Part shown: positions 18,222 through 25,881 of the stretch, piece by piece | Position numbering within the stretch: position 1 is the stretch's first letter | Layout of the letters: the number at the start of each line of letters is the position of its first letter | Source: JBBDJB01 sp040880125 | GTDB taxonomy: Bacteria; Planctomycetota; Planctomycetia; Pirellulales; JBBDJB01 | DNA: 64,000 nucleotides | Assembly: GCA_040880125.1 (NCBI GenBank) | Contig: JBBDJB010000053.1 | Span: 1 to 64,000, forward strand | Reading direction: 5' to 3' | Made by a program: the position numbers and the translations under genes | Notes under the pieces: model-generated | Database searches by the model: none | Seen by the model: only the letters and a program-made list of their open reading frames with translations | Told to the model about the DNA's origin: nothing

Positions 18222-19532
18222 ATGAGTTCACTGATGAGTTCACTATTGATTCTCGTTTGCCTGCTGAACGCCCCCCAGCAGACCGGCGACACCACACCCA
18301 ATCCGCCGGCGGGTGACCGCTACGAACCTGCCGCCGCCGCGCCGCTGAATACTCTGCTCCCAGATGGTTCCGAAGGCTTCGGCCCCGGGCAGCCGGATCC
18401 GGAATCTCCGTCTGCCGCACAGCCGTCCGATATTCCCGACACGGCGGCCGATCCGCAAAGCGCCGCCTCCCCCGGCGGCGAAACCAGTAATCCCCCGGCC
18501 GCCACACCTCCGGCGAACTCTGCGCAACAGACCCCAGCGCCGACGCAACCGCAAAGCCAGGGCGGCCCCGCGGCGAGCGAGCCGGCGGAACTGGTGCCGG
18601 TTCGCAACGCAGGCCCGTCTTCCGAGCCTGAGGTCAAGTTGCGAAAACTGCTGACACCTCCGGCGAACGACCCGATCGAAGGCACACCGGTCACCCTGGC
18701 CGAAGCGCTGAGCGGAATGAACATTGACTCGCAACAGGCCGAGGTGATCCGCGCCTACTGGAACTTGTCGCGCCAAATCGGCGGTTTGGTCGCCGCGGAA
18801 GATCTGGCCCGGGGGCTGGACGAGTTGGTCAACTCCCGAGCAACCAACGACGCTCAACTCGCGCTGGGGCTGGCCGAAGCACAGCTCGCTGTCGCCGACG
18901 CCCGCGTGGCGGTAGTCGAAGCGCAGCACGATCTGGCGGAGCGCCGGGCGATCGTCACTTCGGCCGCATTGCCCCTGCCGGCCGACCGTCCGCATGCCGG
19001 CGCCTATCGCACGTACTACGAAACGATCTTTGCCGGGCGGAGCGGCGGCCAGGCTCGGCGGATTCACGACGCGCTGACGCCACGACTGCGGCAGATACGC
19101 GCCGGAGCGGCCGCGGTCTCGGCGGCCGATCGTTGGGCGAGCGAAGCGGCCGCCGCGTATGGCGAACGTCGCCTCGAGTTGCAGCAGGTTCTCGATGCAT
19201 ATCGGGCGCTCGACCACCACCAGAAAGCGTTCCTGGACGCGGTTCTGCAATACAACTTGGACATTGCCGAATATGCGCGGCTGGTCGCGCCGCAGGGCAC
19301 CGACGGTTCCCAACTCGTCACGATGCTCATCAAGACCACCCCGCCCACGGGCACCTCCACGCAATCGCTGCCGCCGGACCGCCTCAATTCGGTGCTGAAG
19401 CGCCGCGAGCCGACGCTCGCCACCACGCCGCCAGGTGAAGATTCCGGCGTCGTGCAAGCCTCCGGCGAGTCGGAGAGCCCGGACACGACGCAACGTCCCC
19501 GCGACGGCTTCGTACCGCGCAGTGAGCCGTAG
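18222..19532 (+). CDS. Secreted Pro/Ala-rich protein with TolC-like helical region
   Basis: 436-residue protein of unknown function. A short signal peptide (MSSLMSSLLILVCLLN) is followed by about 120 residues of Pro/Ala/Ser/Gln-rich, disordered-looking linker. Residues about 150-380 are mostly helical, with heptad-like stretches such as AEAQLAVADARVAVVEAQHD and FLDAVLQYNLDIAEYARL. These two stretches recall outer-membrane efflux proteins of the TolC family, where YN..IAEY closes a helix, but the beta-strands and full duplicated repeat are missing. The C-terminus is again disordered. The first 12 bases of coding sequence are duplicated, so translation may start at 18222 or 18234. I see no neighbour that reveals its role. 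Confidence 0.65.
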   Translation: MSSLMSSLLILVCLLNAPQQTGDTTPNPPAGDRYEPAAAAPLNTLLPDGSEGFGPGQPDPESPSAAQPSDIPDTAADPQSAASPGGETSNPPAATPPANSAQQTPAPTQPQSQGGPAASEPAELVPVRNAGPSSEPEVKLRKLLTPPANDPIEGTPVTLAEALSGMNIDSQQAEVIRAYWNLSRQIGGLVAAEDLARGLDELVNSRATNDAQLALGLAEAQLAVADARVAVVEAQHDLAERRAIVTSAALPLPADRPHAGAYRTYYETIFAGRSGGQARRIHDALTPRLRQIRAGAAAVSAADRWASEAAAAYGERRLELQQVLDAYRALDHHQKAFLDAVLQYNLDIAEYARLVAPQGTDGSQLVTMLIKTTPPTGTSTQSLPPDRLNSVLKRREPTLATTPPGEDSGVVQASGESESPDTTQRPRDGFVPRSEP

Positions 19533-19543
19533 CGCCTATCGAT

Positions 19544-19632
19544 GGCACAGACATTCCTGTGTGTGCAGTTTCGCCATAGCTGAATTCGCGGAAAACGTCC
19601 CTGTAGCTGAATTCTCAAGAATTCAGATTTTC
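19544..19632. repeat. Palindromic repeats
   Basis: A CAGACATTCCTGTGTG-type palindrome at 19544-19566 is followed by two units of the TAGCTGAATTC family (TAGCTGAATTCGCGG, then TAGCTGAATTCTCAAGAATT with its own inverted half). Copies of both families occur at 20868-20985 and 33240-33404. Confidence 0.7.
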
Positions 19633-19741
19633 CGGGGGCTGCGCTGAACTGTCACCAGTTCAGCTATACCGTCTCCCCGGCCCTCAACCTAGCCTCCATC
19701 TCGACTTGCCACCTCCCATTGCGGTCGGCAAGAATCGAGTC

Positions 19742-20791
19742 ATGTCGACTATCCTGACCCAATCGCAGGCCTCTCCCTCAAAGTGTGCCCTGGCGGCGCC
19801 GCTCGCAATCGGTCCGGTGGTAGTCGATCCGCCAATCCTGCAAGCCCCGATGGCAGGCTTCACCAACTACGCGTTCCGCCAGATCGTCCGCGAGTACGGC
19901 GGAGCCGGACTACTCGCCACCGAGATGATCAGCGCCCGGGGCTTCGTCTGGATGGATCGCCAGCTCGGCGAGCATCCCGACCGGCTGTGGGGAGTGCAGG
20001 ACGAGCCGCGTCCGTTGGCCGTTCAGATTTGGGACAACGACCCGGCGGCCATGGCCGAAGTCGGCAGCCGGCTGGCCCATGATTTCGGCGTGAGCGTTGT
20101 CGATATCAACTTCGGCTGCCCGGTGAAGCAGGTTACCGAGAAGGCCCACAGCGGCTCGTATCTTCTGCGGGATCCCGAGCGAATGGGCCGCATCATTGAG
20201 CGCGTCGTTCAGGCCTGCCGTCCCACGCCCGTCACGGCCAAGATCCGCCTGGGTTGCACGCGCGACAATATCACGGCTCTGGAAGTGGCCCAGGTGGTCG
20301 AGTCGGTCGGAGCCGCCGCACTCACCGTACATGGCCGCACGGCGCAAGATTACTTCAAGGGCGCGGCCGACTGGGAACAGATCAGCCGCATCAAATCACA
20401 CCTGAAGCACATCCCGCTGATCGGCAATGGCGACCTGGACTCGCCCGAGAAAGTCGTCACTGCGTTCCGGCGATACAACGTCGACGGCGTGATGATCGCT
20501 CGGGCGGCGCTCGGCCGGCCGTGGCTATTTCGGCAAGCCCAAGCAGCCTTGGCGGGCGAACCGATCCCACCGGATCCTTCGCTCCAGGAGCAGCGCCGGC
20601 TAATGCTTCATCACTATGAGCTGGTCTGCCGCCGGTTCGGCGACGAAAAGGGGACGGTGCTGATGCGCAAGTATGCCTGTTGCTATGCCCAGGGCCGCCG
20701 CGGCGCCCGACACTTCCGCACGCACGTCGCCCAGGCCGACACGCCCGAGGTGTTCCGCCGGGTGGTGGATCAGTACTTTCCCACCGAGTGA
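19742..20791 (+). CDS. dusB: tRNA-dihydrouridine synthase (DusB type)
   Basis: 349-residue flavin enzyme that reduces uridines in the tRNA D-loop to dihydrouridine using NADPH. The TIM-barrel signatures are complete: LQAPMAGFTNYAFR, ATEMISARG, QIWDNDP, the catalytic cysteine in NFGCPVKQV, KIRLGC, TVHGRTAQDYFKGAADW and GNGDL with the FMN phosphate-binding VDGVMIARAALGRPW. The C-terminal tRNA-binding tail is present (MRKYACCYAQGRRGARHFR). ATG 19742 begins the conserved part; a TTG at 19706 in the same frame is less likely. The dusB rather than dusA/C assignment is by length and motif pattern only. Confidence 0.88.
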   Translation: MSTILTQSQASPSKCALAAPLAIGPVVVDPPILQAPMAGFTNYAFRQIVREYGGAGLLATEMISARGFVWMDRQLGEHPDRLWGVQDEPRPLAVQIWDNDPAAMAEVGSRLAHDFGVSVVDINFGCPVKQVTEKAHSGSYLLRDPERMGRIIERVVQACRPTPVTAKIRLGCTRDNITALEVAQVVESVGAAALTVHGRTAQDYFKGAADWEQISRIKSHLKHIPLIGNGDLDSPEKVVTAFRRYNVDGVMIARAALGRPWLFRQAQAALAGEPIPPDPSLQEQRRLMLHHYELVCRRFGDEKGTVLMRKYACCYAQGRRGARHFRTHVAQADTPEVFRRVVDQYFPTE

Positions 20792-20827
20792 CGCCGGCAT
20801 TGTGGGAGGATTGGAGTCGCCGCAATA

Positions 20828-20985
20828 CTCCCTCTCCCTCTAAGGGAGAGGGCCGGGGAGAGGGTGTAGCTGAACTGGCATCAGTTCAGCCAAAGCCTGC
20901 GTGGGGCCGAATTTTTGCGAATTCAGCTATGACTGAGCCTGCATCCTTGCGCGCGAAATGCACAGACAGGATTGTCTGTGCCACC
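20828..20985. repeat. Composite palindromic repeat between convergent genes
   Basis: Four hairpin-forming blocks in order: CTCCCTCTCCC / GGGAGAGGGCC (20828-20864), TAGCTGAACTGGCATCAGTT (from 20867), a GAATT...GCGAATTCAGC block (about 20909-20930) and a CAGACAGGATTGTCTG palindrome (20961-20985). The order matches the element at 33240-33404, but the left terminal palindrome is missing here. It lies between dusB and the UspA gene, which converge. Confidence 0.75.
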
Positions 20986-21019
20986 TTGCGCGATCAGCCT
21001 TGATCGTATAAGCCCCGCC

Positions 21020-21448
21020 CTACCCGCGCAGCACCAGCACGGGGCAGTGGGAGAGCCGCACGACGCGGTCAGCCACCGAACCAAGCAGCAGCCGCTTGAG
21101 GCCCCGCCGGCCGTGCGAAGGCATCACGATCAGCTCGGCGCCGATGTTCTCCGCAAAGTCGGCGATCTCATGCCCGGCGTCGCCGACGTCGACCACCACG
21201 TCGATGCCCTGGTACTTCGCGTCGGAGAGCCGCACGTCGACGGCATTCTTCGCATGTCGCTTTCGGCCCTCGTCGTCGATCGTGTGCCAGACCACGCCCG
21301 GCTCGTTGGCCTGCAGTTCCGGCAGCACGTGAATGACGTGGACCTGCGCGGGCGTCTCGATCATTTGCAGCGCCGTGTCGATGGCGCGAATAGACTCGTC
21401 CGAGAAATCGAACGGCACCACCACACACCGTTTCGGAAGCCAGCTCAT
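21020..21448 (-). CDS. Single-domain universal stress protein (UspA family)
   Basis: 142-residue Usp domain of normal length. The N-terminus VVVPFDFSDESIRAIDTAL holds the nucleotide-contacting Asp (PFDFS). The C-terminus ELIVMPSHGRRGLKRLLLGSVADRVVRLSHCPVLVLR matches the G-x2-G-x9-G(S/A) ATP-binding signature, so it probably binds ATP, unlike the tandem protein at 9116. It starts only 12 bases after the symporter gene and is probably co-transcribed with it. A link between amino-acid uptake and stress signalling is inference from that pairing. Confidence 0.88.
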   Translation of the reverse strand: MSWLPKRCVVVPFDFSDESIRAIDTALQMIETPAQVHVIHVLPELQANEPGVVWHTIDDEGRKRHAKNAVDVRLSDAKYQGIDVVVDVGDAGHEIADFAENIGAELIVMPSHGRRGLKRLLLGSVADRVVRLSHCPVLVLRG

Positions 21449-21460
21449 GGGGAGGTCTCC

Positions 21461-23167
21461 TTAGGCGACCGGGCCGCCGTCCTTCTTGACGACAACCACC
21501 TCGCCCGACTTGTACTTGTGCCAGTAAACGTCCAGCGCCCGACGAACCTTCGCACTGAGTATGTACATCCCCAGGATGTTCGGCACAGCCATGGCCAAGA
21601 TCATCAAGTCGCTGAAGTCGAGGATGTTCGTCGCCGTCACGATCGACCCGAGCACGATGAACAACAGGAACAGGATCTTGTAGACGATCGACCACCGCTC
21701 GCCCAGCAGCAGCGACCAGCACCGCTCGCCGTAGTACGACCAGGAGATCATTGTGGAGTAGGCGAACAGGACGACCGCCACCATCAATATCCACGAGAAA
21801 CCGTCGATCACCGTGTCGAATGCCATACCGGTCAGTTGCGCTCCCTGGTTTCTTTGTACAAACACGGCGAACTCCGGATACCGCTCGGCATCGTAGACGC
21901 CGGTGATGACGATCACCAGGCCGGTCATGGTGCAGATTATAACCGTATCAATGAACGGCTCGAGCAGAGCGACGATCCCTTCACTGACCGGCTCGTCGGT
22001 CCGCGCCGCGGAGTGAGCGATGGCCGCCGATCCGACCCCGGCTTCATTGGAAAACGCCGCCCGTTGAATCCCTGTTACCAGCACGCCAACCATGCCTCCG
22101 GCGGCGCCCTCTCCGGTGAAAGCGCCGTCCAGGATGGTGCCGAACGCCCAGGGGACGTCGCGCCAATGGACGCCAATGATATAAAGCGCGGCCAGGACGT
22201 ACACGCCGCACATTGCCGGCACGATCTTTTCCGCCGTGGCGCCGATGCGGCGAATGCCGCCGATGATGACGATGCCGACCATCACCGCCATGATCACTCC
22301 ATAGATCCACGGCTGGGCGTTAGGCTCCAGCAAAGGGATCTTGTTGCGCAGCACGCCCAGCGACTGCACGACCTGGAACGCGCACCCGCCGCCGAACGAA
22401 GCGCCGATGCAAAGGATCGTGAAGAGCACCGCCAGCACCTTTCCCAGCGGCGCCAGTCCTCGCTCGGCCAGCCCGTCGTACAGATAGTGCATCGGTCCGC
22501 CGGAGACGCGGCCGTCCGGGTCGATCTTGCGATACATCTGCCCCAGCGTGCATTCGGTAAATTTGCTGGTCATGCCCACCAGGCCGGCAATGATCATCCA
22601 GAAGACCGCCCCGGGCCCGCCGATGCCCACCGCGATGGCCACGCCGGCGATGTTGCCCAGCCCCACCGTGGCCGACAGCGCCGAAGCCAGCGCCTGGAAA
22701 TGAGAGACTTCGCCATGGTCGCCCGGCAGATCGTAGTCGCCCTTGGTCAACCGGATCGCGTGCCAGAATGCGCGGACGTTGACAAAGCCCATCCGGATCG
22801 TGAAGAACAGCGCACCTACAAACAGCCACGCCACCACGAATGGGATCTTCTCATGTTCACTCTTGAAGAGTCGGCCGGTGCCGAAGTCGTACATCAGCAC
22901 CGTGCCGAGCGGCGCTACCAGATACTTGCCGAAAAACGCGTCGACGCGGCCCATCCAGTTGTCGCGGTCCGGTTCAGTAACCGTCTCGGCGGGCTCCTCG
23001 GCGACCGTATCCGCGGGCGCGCCGCTCTCGGTGGGCGCAACTTCCACCGGGAGATCGGTCTCCTGGGCAAACGCCGTCGCTGGGGCAATAAACGCAAGGA
23101 GTGCTGTCACCGCGGCCAGCAGGACTACCACCTGCAGGGCGTCCACCTGACGGGTCATTCGCCTCAT
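21461..23167 (-). CDS. Sodium:alanine symporter (AGCS family)
   Basis: About 568 residues; an AGCS-family secondary transporter that takes up alanine or glycine with sodium. Typical blocks are GPGAVFWMIIAGLVGMTSKF, GGPMHYLYDGLAERG and the signature SNEAGVGSAAIAHSAA, with ten or more membrane segments. Unlike most members, a signal-peptide-like N-terminus (LLAAVTALLAFIAPATAFAQE) and a 40-residue Pro/Glu/Thr-rich linker precede the transporter body at WMGRVDAFFGKYL. ATG 23167 follows AAGGA and begins that leader; an ATG at 23272 in frame would only add unrelated residues. The UspA gene follows after 12 bases. Confidence 0.88.
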   Translation of the reverse strand: MRRMTRQVDALQVVVLLAAVTALLAFIAPATAFAQETDLPVEVAPTESGAPADTVAEEPAETVTEPDRDNWMGRVDAFFGKYLVAPLGTVLMYDFGTGRLFKSEHEKIPFVVAWLFVGALFFTIRMGFVNVRAFWHAIRLTKGDYDLPGDHGEVSHFQALASALSATVGLGNIAGVAIAVGIGGPGAVFWMIIAGLVGMTSKFTECTLGQMYRKIDPDGRVSGGPMHYLYDGLAERGLAPLGKVLAVLFTILCIGASFGGGCAFQVVQSLGVLRNKIPLLEPNAQPWIYGVIMAVMVGIVIIGGIRRIGATAEKIVPAMCGVYVLAALYIIGVHWRDVPWAFGTILDGAFTGEGAAGGMVGVLVTGIQRAAFSNEAGVGSAAIAHSAARTDEPVSEGIVALLEPFIDTVIICTMTGLVIVITGVYDAERYPEFAVFVQRNQGAQLTGMAFDTVIDGFSWILMVAVVLFAYSTMISWSYYGERCWSLLLGERWSIVYKILFLLFIVLGSIVTATNILDFSDLMILAMAVPNILGMYILSAKVRRALDVYWHKYKSGEVVVVKKDGGPVA

Positions 23168-23382
23168 TCGATCGGTTCCTTCGCCGTGTTCGGTTTTGGG
23201 ACCCTGCGGCCGTGAAACACCGGCTAAGTGTCCACCGGAAAGCTTCCGGCGCTGAAAGGCAGTCCCATCCAAGACACCCCAGTTGCCGGCCTCTTTTATC
23301 CGATAAGCCGATAATTGTCAACAGTTTACGACCATCCGCCCGGCCCAGCCGCCGCCGCTTTCATGATTTTTCAAACTAACCG

Positions 23383-23410
23383 TTGTCAAAAATGTGAAAA
23401 GGCTTATGAT
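23383..23410 (+). promoter_or_regulatory. Candidate sigma70-type promoter of the suf locus
   Basis: TTGTCA (23383-23388) and TATGAT (23405-23410) with a 16-base spacer, in an AT-rich patch that stands out from its surroundings. The predicted start near 23417 lies about 35 bases before the preferred sufR start at 23452, which argues against the in-frame ATG at 23419. No SufR operator could be matched with confidence. Confidence 0.5.
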
Positions 23411-23451
23411 TTGATTGGATGCAGACGGCAGCCAGCAACGAGACAGGGACG

Positions 23452-24069
23452 ATGAGCACCACCACAGAAACCTCCGACGCCACGATCCTCGACCTGCTTC
23501 GCCAGGACGATGGGCTCAGCGTAGCGCAACTTGCCGACAAAACCGGAGTTACGGCAACCGCTGTGCGCCAGCGGCTCAATCGGCTGATGGGGCAAGGGTT
23601 GATCGAACGCCGGGTCCAGCGCGCCGCCCGGGGGCGGCCCAGTCACCAGTACTTGCTTACGGAAAAGGGACTTCGCACCGCCGGCACCAATTACGGTGAC
23701 TTGGCTATGACGCTCTGGGAGGAAATTCGGGCGATTGAGGATCCCGAGGTGCGGCGAGGCTTGCTCGCACGGATCGCCGAACATATGGCTCGCGCGTATG
23801 CCGGGCAAATTTCCGGCGACTCAATCCATGAAAAGATGGAATCCGTGGCCCACCTGTTCGGCGAGCGGGGCATCCCGCTGAAGGTGGACGTCTCCGGCGA
23901 GCTGCCCGTGCTCACGGCACTGGCGTGTCCTTATCCGGAACTGGCCGAGAAAGATCGCTCGGTTTGCGCGATGGAACGGATGATGTTTTCGGAACTATTG
24001 GGCAGCGGCGTACGACTGAGCGACTGCCGGTTGGACGGCGCGAGTTGCTGCACCTTTGAAGTCCATTAG
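23452..24069 (+). CDS. sufR: SufR-type winged-helix repressor of the suf operon
   Basis: 205-residue regulator. The N-terminal winged helix (ILDLLRQDDGLSVAQLADKTGVTATAVRQRL..GLIERR, then RGRPSHQYLLTEKG) is DeoR/ArsR-like. The C-terminal part has the cysteine pattern of SufR: C-P-Y-P-E, S-V-C-AME, L-S-D-C and GASCCTF. In known SufR proteins such cysteines bind an Fe-S cluster, whose loss derepresses the suf genes. Being first in the locus, ahead of sufC, sufB and sufD, fits autoregulation by cluster status. ATG 23452 has CAGGGA upstream; an alternative in-frame ATG at 23419 would make the message nearly leaderless from the predicted promoter. Confidence 0.8.
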   Translation: MSTTTETSDATILDLLRQDDGLSVAQLADKTGVTATAVRQRLNRLMGQGLIERRVQRAARGRPSHQYLLTEKGLRTAGTNYGDLAMTLWEEIRAIEDPEVRRGLLARIAEHMARAYAGQISGDSIHEKMESVAHLFGERGIPLKVDVSGELPVLTALACPYPELAEKDRSVCAMERMMFSELLGSGVRLSDCRLDGASCCTFEVH

Positions 24070-24163
24070 CGGCGGGGTATGCTATCGGGTTTAACGCACG
24101 CTCGGAATGGTCGGCCGGGCGGCGGCGCGAAACCTCATTCGGATAACGGACGACAACAAGAAC

Positions 24164-24754
24164 ATGACAAAACCCTGGATTGAAGGACGATTCGAAGAGA
24201 ACGTCATCACCACGACGGTCGAGCAGGCGATTAATTGGGCGCGGCAGTCGAGCGTCTGGCCGCTCACCTTTGGCCTGGCCTGTTGTGCCATCGAGATGAT
24301 GGCCACCGGCGCCAGCCGCTACGACATTGATCGCTTCGGCGCCGGTGCGTTTCGGGCGACGCCTCGTCAGGCCGACCTGATGATCGTGGCCGGTACGGTG
24401 ACGTACAAGATGGCCAGCCGCGTGCGGCGGCTATACAACCAGATGCCCGACCCGAAGTTCGTCATCGCCATGGGCGCCTGCACCGTCGGTGGCGGGCCGT
24501 ACTTCAAGTACGGCTATCACGTGGTCAAGGGCGTGGACTTGGTGGTTCCGGTCGACGTATACGTGCCGGGGTGCCCGCCCCGCCCGGAGTCGCTCCTGGA
24601 AGGCTTGATGCGGATTCAGGACAAGATCATGGGACAGCGGATTACGCGGCGCGGCGGCAAGCTGTACGACGAGTTGCCGATTCCGCACCGCAGCGGTTAC
24701 GTAGCCGGCGGCGAGGACGAGTTGGTCTTCGATCACCAGAAGGTCAGCCCCTGA
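24164..24754 (+). CDS. nuoB: NADH-quinone oxidoreductase subunit B (lone nuoB)
   Basis: 196-residue NuoB/NQO6 subunit, which carries the N2 [4Fe-4S] cluster that passes electrons to quinone in respiratory complex I. The ligand pattern is intact: C40-C41 in GLACCAIEMM, the Cys of MGACTVGGG and that of VPGCPPRPE. A C-terminal extension of about 35 residues (ending AGGEDELVFDHQKVSP) follows the core. ATG 24164 begins the conserved part. No other nuo gene is in the window, so the rest of complex I must be encoded elsewhere. The gene sits between sufR and sufC; its product needs Fe-S assembly, which may explain the location, but that is inference. Confidence 0.9.
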   Translation: MTKPWIEGRFEENVITTTVEQAINWARQSSVWPLTFGLACCAIEMMATGASRYDIDRFGAGAFRATPRQADLMIVAGTVTYKMASRVRRLYNQMPDPKFVIAMGACTVGGGPYFKYGYHVVKGVDLVVPVDVYVPGCPPRPESLLEGLMRIQDKIMGQRITRRGGKLYDELPIPHRSGYVAGGEDELVFDHQKVSP

Positions 24755-24762
24755 CCGCAGGC

Positions 24763-24854
24763 GCCGGGTGCCACGGCGAAGAGCCCGGTATTACAGCGAA
24801 ATGCCGGGCGCCACGGCGAAGAGTCGGGTGCCACGGCGGGCTTGTCCCGCCGTG
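24763..24854. repeat. Direct repeats and hairpin between nuoB and sufC
   Basis: Three imperfect direct copies of a GCCGGG(T/C)GCCACGGCGAAGAG unit are followed by a hairpin with stem CACGGCGGG (24832-24840) and CCCGCCGTG (24846-24854). A weaker relative (CACGGCTGG / CCAGTCGTG) lies at about 25793-25815 between sufC and sufB. They could attenuate or process the transcript. Confidence 0.65.
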
Positions 24855-24960
24855 CGGTTCCCGGCCAATTCGATCGAACGAACCACGGCGCACCACCGTA
24901 ACGATGGTGCCACCAACAATCGGACAGTGAACGTCAAACGCGAGGATAAACAGTTCGACT

Positions 24961-25782
24961 ATGACTGAGACCTTGAAGATCACCGACCTGCACGTTTCGG
25001 TCGAAGACAAGCCGATCCTCCGCGGCGTGAACCTGACGCTGAAGCGCGGCGAAACGCATGCCCTGATGGGGCCTAACGGCTCTGGCAAGAGCACGCTCGG
25101 GCTGGCGATCATGGGCCACCCTGGCTACGAGGTAACCAGCGGCCGTGTCGACCTGGATGGCGTAAACGTGCTCGAGCTGGACCCCAATGAGCGGGCCCGG
25201 GCTGGCATCTTCATGGCGTTTCAGCGGCCGATGTCGATCCCCGGCGTAAAGATGGCCGACTTCTTGCGGCACGCTTCGACCAATGTGCGGCGTCCCGAGC
25301 GGAAAGAGGGCGAAGACCTGATTCCGATGCGGGAGTTTCGCAAGGAGCTTAAAGAAAAAATGTCGCAACTCCGCATGGATCCGGAGTTTGCTCGGCGGTA
25401 CGTCAACGAAGGCTTTTCCGGCGGCGAAATGAAGCGGGCGGAAATCCTGCAACTGGCCATGCTGCGGCCCAAGTTCGCCATCCTCGACGAGACTGACAGC
25501 GGATTGGACGTCGACGCGGTGAAGCTCGCCAGCCAGAGCATCGCCGAGATCGGCGGCGACCAGATGGGCATCTTGATCATCACGCACCACGAAAAGCTGC
25601 TCGACTGGAACAAGCCGGACGTGACGCATGTCATGCTCGGCGGGCGGATCGTCGAAACCGGTGGACCGGAACTTGCAAGAGAACTGTACACCGAGGGCTA
25701 CGACCGGATCCGCGCCGCGTATCCGGAAGCGGCCGCCGCCGAAGCCCAGATGAAGGAGGAGGCCGTCACCGAAGTGGCCTAA
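24961..25782 (+). CDS. sufC: SufC, ATPase of the SUF Fe-S scaffold
   Basis: 273-residue ABC-type ATPase that drives the SufBCD scaffold. Walker A is GPNGSGKST at residues 37-45, the Q-loop FMAFQRP, the ABC signature FSGGEMKRAEILQ and Walker B FAILDETDSGLDVDA, followed by the switch His in IITHHEKLLD. The GLDVDA sequence and the long helical insert (VRRPERKEGEDLIPMREF) are typical of SufC rather than transporter ATPases. ATG 24961 starts directly at the conserved N-terminus. It lies about 100 bases ahead of sufB; the order sufC-sufB-sufD differs from E. coli sufABCDSE. No sufS, sufU or sufA homologue is present in this window. Confidence 0.95.
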   Translation: MTETLKITDLHVSVEDKPILRGVNLTLKRGETHALMGPNGSGKSTLGLAIMGHPGYEVTSGRVDLDGVNVLELDPNERARAGIFMAFQRPMSIPGVKMADFLRHASTNVRRPERKEGEDLIPMREFRKELKEKMSQLRMDPEFARRYVNEGFSGGEMKRAEILQLAMLRPKFAILDETDSGLDVDAVKLASQSIAEIGGDQMGILIITHHEKLLDWNKPDVTHVMLGGRIVETGGPELARELYTEGYDRIRAAYPEAAAAEAQMKEEAVTEVA

Positions 25783-25881
25783 CCCACATGCCACGGCTGG
25801 CCCCGCCAGTCGTGCTCGCAGCCCTGTGGGATGCGAAAGCTGAAAGACTCACCGATTTCCACGAGCCAATGAGCGATAACC

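Noticed and set aside
20972..23215. Long plus-strand open frame opposite the UspA and symporter genes
   Set aside because: Antisense to two clear genes, His/Arg/Gln-rich composition, no start site; GC-rich third positions open this frame.
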